Shown piece after piece: positions 1 through 5,819 of a stretch of 7,550 nucleotides of DNA. This stretch comes from Clostridiaceae bacterium (GTDB lineage Bacteria > Bacillota > Clostridia > Saccharofermentanales > DTU023), in assembly GCA_012511185.1 (NCBI GenBank), contig JAAZGN010000117.1, forward strand, positions 1-7,550. Reading direction: 5' to 3'. Under the pieces are notes generated by a model, which saw nothing but the letters and a program-made list of their open reading frames with translations, searched no databases and was not told where the DNA came from. A program made the position numbers and the translations under genes. Every line of letters begins with the position of its first letter. The stretch's first letter is position 1.

Positions 1-1952
1 AGATAATCCATACCCATCTGGTGGAAGGTAAGGCGGTGAGCGGCAATGAGATTGCGCTTCGCATCGACCAGACACTCACCCAGGATGCCACCGGCACCAT
101 GGCTTTCCTCCAACTCGAAGCCATGGGAATTGACCGGGTCAAGACGGAGCTGAGCGTGGCCTATGCGGATCACAACACGCTCCAGCAGGGATTCGAAAAC
201 GCCGATGATCATCTGTTCCTCCAGAGCATGGCAAAGAAATACGGCGTTTTCTTCTCCCGCCCGGGAAACGGCATCTGCCATCAGGTACACCTGGAGCGGT
301 TCGGCATTCCCGGCAAAACGCTGCTGGGCTCCGACAGTCATACGCCGACCGGCGGCGGCCTGGGCATGCTGTCCCTGGGCGCTGGCGGCCTTGATGTTGC
401 GTCGGCCATGGCCGGTGGTGCCTATTACCTGACCATGCCGAAAATCATCAATGTCAAACTCAAGGGTCAACTGCAACCCTTTGTCTCAGCCAAGGACATC
501 GCCCTCAAATTGCTGGAGATCCTCACTGTCAAGGGCGGTGTGGGTGCCCTGATCGAATGGGGCGGCGAGGGCGTTTCAAGACTGACCGTCCCCGAGCGGG
601 CCACCATTGCCAACATGGGGGCTGAAACGGGAGCGACCAGTTCAATCTTTCCTTCGGACGGGAAAACCCGGGAATTTTTGCAGGCCCAGGGGCGGGCCAT
701 GGATTATTCAGCGCTCCAGGCAGACGGAGATGCAGACTACGATCAGGTCCTGGAGATCGATCTGGACAGACTGACACCCCTGATCGCCTGTCCCCACAGC
801 CCCGACCGGGTGGTGCCCGTCTCGGAAGTCGCCGGTACCAGGGTGGACCAGGTCTGCATCGGTTCCTGTACCAACTCCTCCCTGGCCGACCTGATGAAAG
901 TTTCCGCCCTGCTTAAGGGCAAGAAGATTCATCCCCGGGTCAGCCTTTCCGTTTCCGCCGGTTCAAGGCAAGTCCTGTCCATGCTGGCCGAATCCGGCGA
1001 TCTGACGAACCTTCTGGCCTCGGGGGCGCGTCTTCTGGAAAATACCTGCGGCCCCTGTATCGGCATGGGCTTCGCCCCCAACACAGACGGCGTCAGCCTC
1101 CGCACCTTCAACCGCAATTTTCAAGGCAGGTGCGGCACACCTGGCGCCAGCGTCTACCTGGTCTCTCCTGAAACCGCAGTCACAGCTGCTCTCCACGGGT
1201 CCATCCTGGATCCGCGGGCACTGGGCGAAATGCCGGTCATCCACCTGCCTCCCCGCTTCACCATTGACGACAGCCAGATCCTGGCTCCCGCTCCAAAAGA
1301 AGAGGCCGCCTCAGTCGAAATCGTTCGCGGCCCCAACATCGGAACCCTCCCCCCTCCGGTCACCCTGCCGAACCAGCTCCGCCTACCCGTCCTGCTCAAG
1401 ACAGGTGATAACGTGACCACCGACCAGATCCTGCCGGCTGGCGCCAAAATCCTGCCCTACCGCTCCAATATCCCTAAACTGGCCGGGTTCTGCTTTGAAA
1501 CGACGGACGGAACTTTTGCAGCCCGGGCCCGTGAAGCTGGAGGCGGTATCATCCTGGGCGGTGAGAACTACGGGCAGGGATCCTCCAGGGAACACGCGGC
1601 CCTTGTGCCCCTTTTCCTCGGCATCCGTGCTGTAATCGCCAAAAGCTTCGCACGCATCCATGTCGCCAACCTGATCAATGCAGGCATCCTGCCTCTGACG
1701 ATAGCCAACTCCGAAGACTACGATAAGATTAACCAAGGTGATCTTGTCACTTTGAGCTCCCTTCACGACGGCCTGACAAAAGGGAGAGTAATCCTGATCC
1801 TGGACAAGGATCCATCCGTTGAAATCGCCCTGCTTTGCCAGCTGACCGAACGCCAGCAGGCGATTGTCAAGGCTGGAGGCTTGCTGGCGCTCTTGAAAGA
1901 AGGGAACTCGGGTCATGAAGGAACAAATCGCTCAGGCTGTCAGCCACTTTGA
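1..1952 (+). CDS. acn: Aconitate hydratase, Aquifex-type short form (5' partial)
   Basis: This enzyme interconverts citrate and isocitrate through cis-aconitate in the cytoplasm, using a [4Fe-4S] cluster. The reading frame is open to the left edge (codons from position 3, reading IIHTHLVEG), so the GTG at 21 is the internal valine of the family's HLVEG stretch and the true start lies just outside the window. Counting that valine as 1, the visible protein has 643 residues, which fits the roughly 650-residue short family rather than the 890-residue AcnA. The substrate-binding DSHTPTGGG motif is at about 105-113. The cluster ligands are Cys283 (GSCTN), Cys343 and Cys346 (CGPCIG). The C-terminal swivel domain has GDNVTTDQILPAG at 462-474 and the active-site GGENYGQGSSREH at 513-525. 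No key residue is missing. The last 38 bp overlap the isocitrate dehydrogenase gene in another frame, which suggests one operon and coupled translation. A homoaconitase or isopropylmalate isomerase role is unlikely given the fused swivel domain and the downstream gene. Confidence 0.95.
   Translation, partial: IIHTHLVEGKAVSGNEIALRIDQTLTQDATGTMAFLQLEAMGIDRVKTELSVAYADHNTLQQGFENADDHLFLQSMAKKYGVFFSRPGNGICHQVHLERFGIPGKTLLGSDSHTPTGGGLGMLSLGAGGLDVASAMAGGAYYLTMPKIINVKLKGQLQPFVSAKDIALKLLEILTVKGGVGALIEWGGEGVSRLTVPERATIANMGAETGATSSIFPSDGKTREFLQAQGRAMDYSALQADGDADYDQVLEIDLDRLTPLIACPHSPDRVVPVSEVAGTRVDQVCIGSCTNSSLADLMKVSALLKGKKIHPRVSLSVSAGSRQVLSMLAESGDLTNLLASGARLLENTCGPCIGMGFAPNTDGVSLRTFNRNFQGRCGTPGASVYLVSPETAVTAALHGSILDPRALGEMPVIHLPPRFTIDDSQILAPAPKEEAASVEIVRGPNIGTLPPPVTLPNQLRLPVLLKTGDNVTTDQILPAGAKILPYRSNIPKLAGFCFETTDGTFAARAREAGGGIILGGENYGQGSSREHAALVPLFLGIRAVIAKSFARIHVANLINAGILPLTIANSEDYDKINQGDLVTLSSLHDGLTKGRVILILDKDPSVEIALLCQLTERQQAIVKAGGLLALLKEGNSGHEGTNRSGCQPL
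1899..1905 (+). promoter_or_regulatory. Ribosome binding site of isocitrate dehydrogenase gene
   Basis: GAAGGGA lies 9 bases before the ATG at 1915, inside the aconitase coding sequence. It supports the ATG at 1915 as the real start, although this makes the gene overlap the upstream gene by 38 bp. Ribosomes finishing aconitase would pass over and expose it. Confidence 0.7.
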
Positions 1953-3063
1953 AGAGCTTTTGAGGCAACAGCTGGAACGGGTTGACCAACTTGAAAAGGT
2001 CAGTGCATCGACCGACTATAGCACCCTTTCCCCCTTGGTCATCGGGATCATCGGCGGCGACGGCATCGGCCCCCTGCTCGTCCAGGAAACCAGGCGTCTG
2101 CTGGACCTCCTCCTCCAGGATGACCTGAATTCAGGTCGCGTCCTCATCAGGGAGATCGAGGGCCTGACCCTGGAAAGAAGACTGGAGTGGGGACTGGCCG
2201 TGCCTCCCGACACCCTGGACCAAATCAAGGACTGTCATGTGCTGCTCAAGGGGCCGACCGAAACCCCCAGAGGCGGCACGCTGGAAAGTGCCAACGTGGC
2301 CTTGCGCAGAGAACTCGATCTTTACGCCAACGTCCGCCCCGTCCGTCTCCCGGAGAAAGGGATCGACTGGACTTTTTTTCGGGAAAACACTGAAGGCGAA
2401 TATGTCCTGGGCAGTTCCGGCATTGAGATTCCCGGCAAACTTGCCGTGGACTTCAAAGTAACTACCGACACTGGAACCCGCCGTATTGCCCGGGCCGCGC
2501 TCGGGTTCGCCAGAAAAAGGGGTAAGACAAGGCTGGCCATCGTGACCAAGGCCAACATCATGAAGAAGACAGATGGCAACTTCTCCCGGCTGGTCCATGA
2601 GGAAGCCGGATCCTACCCCGAAATCGAAGTCGATGACTGGTACATTGACATCATGGCGGCCAACCTGTTGAATCCGGCCATCCGGAACAAATTCCAGGTC
2701 TTTGTCTTACCCAATCTGTACGGTGACATCCTGACCGATGAAGCCGCCCAGATCCAAGGCGGTGTCGGCACAGCCGGCAGCGCCAATTTGGGTGACCGCT
2801 ATGCCATGTTCGAGGCCATCCACGGTACTGCACCCCGCCTGATTGAGGAGGGCCTTGGCGCTTATTGCAATCCGTCGAGTCTCTTCCGGGCGGCAGCGAT
2901 GATGCTGGACCACGTAGGCAAGACAGAGGCCGCCAAACGCCTTGATCAAGCCTTGGAGATCTGCCTGGAAATCGAAAAGCGCCTGATCGTCACCGGGGAC
3001 AGGAGCGGCGCCTGCTGTACCGGCTTTACGGACTACGTCCTGCAGACCCTCCAAAGAAAATAA
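1915..3063 (+). CDS. icd: Isocitrate dehydrogenase, isocitrate/isopropylmalate dehydrogenase family
   Basis: The protein (382 residues) most likely oxidises and decarboxylates isocitrate to 2-oxoglutarate in the cytoplasm, directly after aconitase. Visible motifs are GGDGIGP at 47-53, ESANVALRRE at 124-133, RPVR at 141-144, FRENTEGEY at 155-163 with the catalytic tyrosine at 163, TKANIMK at 211-217 with catalytic Lys212, metal-binding aspartates in DDWYID at 240-245 and GDILTDE at 270-276, and EAIHGTAP at 300-307 in the coenzyme site. The S-x-N pattern (Ser125, Asn127) matches isocitrate rather than isopropylmalate enzymes. The two residues after HGTAP are Arg308-Leu309, which match neither the usual NADP (Lys-Tyr) nor NAD (Asp-Ile) pair, so the coenzyme is unclear. 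An extra N-terminal stretch of about 40 residues, predicted helical and charged, precedes the Rossmann-like core; I recall similar extensions in clostridial relatives. The ATG at 1915 has a good ribosome binding site and overlaps aconitase by 38 bp. No convincing terminator follows. Confidence 0.88.
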   Translation: MKEQIAQAVSHFEELLRQQLERVDQLEKVSASTDYSTLSPLVIGIIGGDGIGPLLVQETRRLLDLLLQDDLNSGRVLIREIEGLTLERRLEWGLAVPPDTLDQIKDCHVLLKGPTETPRGGTLESANVALRRELDLYANVRPVRLPEKGIDWTFFRENTEGEYVLGSSGIEIPGKLAVDFKVTTDTGTRRIARAALGFARKRGKTRLAIVTKANIMKKTDGNFSRLVHEEAGSYPEIEVDDWYIDIMAANLLNPAIRNKFQVFVLPNLYGDILTDEAAQIQGGVGTAGSANLGDRYAMFEAIHGTAPRLIEEGLGAYCNPSSLFRAAAMMLDHVGKTEAAKRLDQALEICLEIEKRLIVTGDRSGACCTGFTDYVLQTLQRK

Positions 3064-3073
3064 ACAAGTAAGC

Positions 3074-3355
3074 TCAGACTGATCTGACCAGTGCGCACTT
3101 TATTAAGGTGATTAGCTGAACGTTGAAATCCTGATCTCCTAAGCTGAAAGTTGTCTCGATCAGGATTTCTCCACCCGAATTGTTATAAGCCCTGGTTAAT
3201 GGGGCGCGCATTGCCACACAAGTGTCATTGGAGATCTCATAAATAATGGCACCTTTCTTCGTCCCCAATTCAGCAGCGGCGCAGTTGGCTAATGCAATCC
3301 CCTGGTAGGTATCGATGAAGCAAACACAGAAATAATAGTTATTGCCCAAGGTTAC
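3074..3355 (-). pseudogene. Remnant of LivJ-type ABC transporter solute-binding protein
   Basis: The reading frame encodes a piece of about 93 residues that I recognise as the middle of a branched-chain amino acid type solute-binding protein (Peripla_BP_6 family), a lipoprotein or periplasmic protein of ABC importers. Matching stretches are VTLGNNYYF, VCFIDTYQG (family: FIDPYQG), LGTKKGAIIYEISND (family: LGAKKAAVIYDVSND), GGEILIETTFSLGDQDF, and VQLITLIK. An intact member has about 370-400 residues. Here the signal peptide, the N-terminal third and the whole C-terminal half are absent, and the frame ends at TGA (3076-3074) after a short non-matching tail. There is no credible start: the TTG at 3349 sits inside the conserved stretch and has no ribosome binding site. 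G+C is near 47%, below the flanking genes. The fragment overlaps the last bases of the exporter gene on the same strand. The family call is from memory of the consensus; a functional small protein is unlikely. Confidence 0.72.
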
Positions 3356-5204
3356 GTTCGGGCTGGTGGTTCTTTTCCTCTCCTTTTGCTAATACCCTCT
3401 GAAACTGAGTTTCATAGAGTTCCTTGTAGACGCCATCATCTACCAACAATTCCTGGTGCAGACCTTTTTCAACAATCCGGCCTTCGTGGAGCACCAGGAT
3501 CTGGTCAGCTGCCATGACGGTCGAGAGCCTGTGGGCGATGACCAGGCTGGTCCTGCCTTTCAGCAAGGGCTCGATGGCCTCCTGGATCTGGTTCTCGGTA
3601 ATGGAGTCCAGCGAAGAGGTAGCCTCATCGAAGATGATGATTGGAGGGTCTTTGAGAATGACTCTGGCAATGGACAGCCTTTGTTTTTCTCCCCCCGACA
3701 ACTTGATACCCCGGTTGCCGACCAGAGTGTCCAGGCCCTGTGGCAGGGATTCTATCAGAGGATAAATATTAGCCTCCTGGCAGGCATGAACCAGCTGGGC
3801 TTCCGTCGCGCCTGCTCTGGCATAGAGCAGGTTGTCCCGGATGCTGCCGTTGAAAAGATAAGCTTCCTGAGTCACCATGCCGATTTGCTGTCTCAGGTAC
3901 CTGAGATCCAGATCGCGCACATCCACCCCGTCGATGGTGACCGACCCTCCCCTGACGTCATAAAGCCGCATGACCAGATTGGTCACGGTGGTCTTGCCAG
4001 AACCGGACGGCCCGACGATGGCGGTCATGTTCCTGGCGGGAACGGTAAAAGAGACATCCTTCAGGATTGTTTGGCCGGGGTTGTAACCGAACTCCACCTG
4101 GTGAAAAGCCAACTGGCCGGTCATGGAATCCAGTTTGACCGCGTCCTTCTTGTTCTTGATCTCCACCGGCATATCCATGTAGTCGAAGATCCTGGTGAAG
4201 AGGGCCATGGCACGCGAGAAATCTACCGGAACACTCAAGAGGGCGCTGACCGGCCGGTACATGCGGGTGAGCAGCGTAACCATAACGGTGACATCGCCCA
4301 CACTAAGGCCCGTATTCCCCTTTTTTATGATCAAAAAACCACCGATCAGATAGATCAGCATGGGACCCAGGTTGGTAAAGGTTCCAATGGCCATACGGAA
4401 CCAGCGGCCTGCCATGGCTTCCTTGATAGTCAGCTTTCGTATGGCCTCGTTGACATGGGCATACCTTTCATATTCCTCTTCTTCTTTGGTAAAAATCTTG
4501 ACCAGTTGCTGGCCGCTGACAGACAGGGTTTCGTTGAGCTGTTGGTTCGCCTCATCGTGCTTCTCCTGGGATTCCAGGGTCAAGCGCCAACGCCGTTTGC
4601 CAACCGATTGGGTTGGAATGATAAAAAGAGGAAGAACGGCCACGCCGACCAGGGCCAGCAACCAGTTCTTCTGCACCATGGCAAGGATGGAGACGACCAG
4701 CACCGCGACATTTGAGACCGTCCGGGTCAGTGTACCCGAAATCACACCCTGGACGCCGTCAATGTCCCCTGTCATGCGGGTAATGATGTCCCCCTGTTTG
4801 TTGACCGTAAAGAAGCGCTGGGACATCTGTTGCAGGTGGGCGTACATGCTGTTTTTCATATCCCGCACGATATGTTGCGACACGCTGGTATTAAGGTAGT
4901 TCTCCAGCAGACCCAGGAGGCTGGACGTGATCATGACCCCGGCTGCCAGGCTCACCAGCAAAACCAAGAGGCCGAAGTCGCCCTTGATCAGGCCGTCGTC
5001 GATCATGCGCCCTGTCAGGATGGACGGAAAAACATCCAACACAGCCGCCGCGATGATGGTCGCAAGTGACAGCAAGAGCTTCGGCCAATAAGGGTTCAGG
5101 TAGGAAAAGATCCTGGAAAGCAGCTTCTTTGTTACCTTGGGACGGTTCTGCTTTTCTTCTTCGGTCTCAAAGCGAAAGCCCCTGCCACCTCCCCTTCCGT
5201 TCAC
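3339..5204 (-). CDS. ABC exporter half-transporter (fused permease and ATPase), multidrug type
   Basis: This is a membrane exporter of 621 residues with an N-terminal transmembrane domain and a C-terminal ATPase, the usual half-transporter layout that works as a dimer. Hydrophobic segments lie at about 41-62, 76-104, 164-180, 181-200, 274-294 and 305-328. The ATPase shows an A-loop tyrosine at 374, Walker A GPSGSGKT at 398-405, Q-loop Gln446, signature LSGGEKQR at 502-509, Walker B IIIFDEATSSLD at 522-533 with catalytic Glu527, and H-loop His558. All catalytic residues are intact, so a homodimer is plausible. The first 20 residues are Gly/Arg-rich. The start is GTG (5204), sharing GTGA with the MarR stop, with GGGAGA six bases before it, so translation is coupled to the repressor. 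The substrate cannot be read from sequence; a drug or toxic metabolite is inferred from the MarR partner. The last residues (about 611-621, KNHQPERNLGQ) are encoded in or beside the remnant of a solute-binding protein gene. Confidence 0.93.
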   Translation of the reverse strand: MNGRGGGRGFRFETEEEKQNRPKVTKKLLSRIFSYLNPYWPKLLLSLATIIAAAVLDVFPSILTGRMIDDGLIKGDFGLLVLLVSLAAGVMITSSLLGLLENYLNTSVSQHIVRDMKNSMYAHLQQMSQRFFTVNKQGDIITRMTGDIDGVQGVISGTLTRTVSNVAVLVVSILAMVQKNWLLALVGVAVLPLFIIPTQSVGKRRWRLTLESQEKHDEANQQLNETLSVSGQQLVKIFTKEEEEYERYAHVNEAIRKLTIKEAMAGRWFRMAIGTFTNLGPMLIYLIGGFLIIKKGNTGLSVGDVTVMVTLLTRMYRPVSALLSVPVDFSRAMALFTRIFDYMDMPVEIKNKKDAVKLDSMTGQLAFHQVEFGYNPGQTILKDVSFTVPARNMTAIVGPSGSGKTTVTNLVMRLYDVRGGSVTIDGVDVRDLDLRYLRQQIGMVTQEAYLFNGSIRDNLLYARAGATEAQLVHACQEANIYPLIESLPQGLDTLVGNRGIKLSGGEKQRLSIARVILKDPPIIIFDEATSSLDSITENQIQEAIEPLLKGRTSLVIAHRLSTVMAADQILVLHEGRIVEKGLHQELLVDDGVYKELYETQFQRVLAKGEEKNHQPERNLGQ

Positions 5205-5707
5205 AGGGGATCTCCCGACCGGCTCTTGGGCCGGCCATGTCCCGATTTTTTGTAGCCGCCCCGGACATCCTTTCCCGCGGACGGCAACTCCGCTTCAAAG
5301 AAAGCGATCAGCTTCTCTGCCAGTTCCGCGAACTGCTGGTGTTCCTCTTCTGTCAAGGCCTTTTGGAGTTTTTCACTCCAGGCCAGCCGCTCTTCCCTGC
5401 TCCGATCAAGCTCCAGGCTACCTTTTTCTGTCAGTGTCACCAGTGTGACCCGCATATCTGCCGGATCTTTTTCCCGCCTGATCAGGCCGTGCTGCTCCAT
5501 CTTCATTAACTGCTCCGTCAGCGAAGCAGGCCGGATATCCAATCGCTCCGCCAGGTCACTGGCACGCATAGCGCCTGCTTCCCGCAATATCACCAGGGCC
5601 CGAAAGACACTCCGTGAATGGTGATGTCCCTTGGATTTTGCCGGATGACTCCTGCGCGTGACACGCGCCAAGCGCATGATGATATCCAATGTATCTTTAT
5701 TTTCCAT
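5201..5707 (-). CDS. MarR-family transcriptional repressor
   Basis: This is a cytoplasmic DNA-binding regulator of 168 residues, the usual MarR size. It has an N-terminal dimerisation helix, a winged helix-turn-helix at about 47-78 (ASDLAERLDIRPASLTEQLMKMEQHGLI), and a wing at 79-96 with the family's D-x-R (Asp84, Arg86) and TLTEKG. Helices at about 97-140 complete the dimer interface. The C-terminal 25 residues are Gly, Lys and Arg-rich and probably disordered. I chose the ATG at 5707 because AAAGGA lies 5 bases upstream and the protein then begins as MARR proteins do. A longer open frame up to 5893 would run through the promoter and into the kinase gene, and its extra 62 residues look non-coding. 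The gene is followed by the exporter with a 4-bp overlap. The double palindrome in its promoter suggests that it represses itself and the exporter until a ligand binds. The ligand is unknown. Confidence 0.92.
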   Translation of the reverse strand: MENKDTLDIIMRLARVTRRSHPAKSKGHHHSRSVFRALVILREAGAMRASDLAERLDIRPASLTEQLMKMEQHGLIRREKDPADMRVTLVTLTEKGSLELDRSREERLAWSEKLQKALTEEEHQQFAELAEKLIAFFEAELPSAGKDVRGGYKKSGHGRPKSRSGDPL

Positions 5708-5712
5708 TTTTT

Positions 5713-5718
5713 TCCTTT
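5713..5718 (-). promoter_or_regulatory. Ribosome binding site of marR-type gene
   Basis: AAAGGA on the - strand lies 5 bases before the ATG at 5707. It decides the start of the repressor gene against the longer open frame that begins at 5893. Confidence 0.7.
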
Positions 5719-5729
5719 CCAAATAACAA

Positions 5730-5743
5730 CTAAGGTACCTGAG
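5730..5743. promoter_or_regulatory. Probable MarR operator, proximal copy
   Basis: The site reads CTAAGGTACCTGAG and fits the palindrome CTNAGGTACCTNAG, with a perfect 8-bp core AGGTACCT at 5733-5740. It lies over the predicted transcription start and early leader of the repressor gene. Together with the distal copy it makes a 13-bp perfect inverted repeat (5728-5740 against 5756-5768). Assigning it to the adjacent MarR protein is inference. Confidence 0.7.
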
Positions 5744-5746
5744 GGT

Positions 5747-5775
5747 ATTATACTTAGGTACCTTAGTTAAGTCAA
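5747..5775 (-). promoter_or_regulatory. Sigma-A type promoter of the repressor-exporter operon
   Basis: On the - strand, TTGACT (5775-5770) is followed after exactly 17 bp by a perfect TATAAT (5752-5747). Transcription is expected to start near 5740, giving a leader of about 33 bases before the ATG at 5707. The distal operator palindrome fills the spacer between the two boxes and the proximal one covers the start site. A promoter this close to consensus would be strong when the repressor is off. Confidence 0.85.
5753..5766. promoter_or_regulatory. Probable MarR operator, distal copy
   Basis: The site reads CTTAGGTACCTTAG and fits the palindrome CTNAGGTACCTNAG, with symmetry reaching 5752 and 5767. 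It sits wholly in the 17-bp spacer of the promoter, so a bound repressor would block RNA polymerase. Its centre is 23 bp from that of the proximal copy, about two helical turns, which would place two dimers on nearly the same DNA face. Confidence 0.72.
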
Positions 5776-5816
5776 GGATTCTTATGGATTGCGGGAAGAA
5801 TGGCGGATAATCCTTG
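5773..5816. repeat. Inverted repeat after the kinase gene, possible weak terminator
   Basis: CAAGGATT (5773-5780) and AATCCTTG (5809-5816) form an 8-bp perfect inverted repeat with a 28-base loop. A competing inner pair, ATTCTT (5778-5783) and AAGAAT (5796-5801), shares bases with it. It starts 3 bases past the kinase stop codon and overlaps the -35 box of the next promoter. No T-run follows on the - strand, so it is at best a weak terminator or a chance repeat. Confidence 0.3.
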
Positions 5817-5819
5817 TTA

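Noticed and set aside
21..23. GTG as start of the aconitase
   Set aside because: The frame is open to the left edge and the residues before it (HTHL) continue the family's HLVEG motif, so the GTG is an internal valine codon.
3074..3105. Possible terminator after isocitrate dehydrogenase: TCAGA-CTGA-TCTGA and the palindrome AGTGCGCACT followed by TTTATT
   Set aside because: The first stem has only 5 bp and no T-run; the second is a loopless palindrome that would leave a stem of about 3-4 bp. Neither is convincing.
3074..3349. A novel small protein of 91 residues starting at TTG 3349
   Set aside because: The start lies inside a stretch conserved in solute-binding proteins, lacks a ribosome binding site, and similarity continues upstream of it, so a gene remnant is the better reading.
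3456..4715. Long + strand open frame of 419 codons opposite the exporter gene
   Set aside because: It is the antisense shadow of a clear ABC exporter gene; the translation is rich in His, Gln, Asp and Gly without any family motif.
3339..5204. Loss of a second exporter gene that would form a heterodimer
   Set aside because: Many MarR-linked exporters come in pairs, but this protein keeps every catalytic residue and can act as a homodimer; nothing in the window shows that a partner existed.
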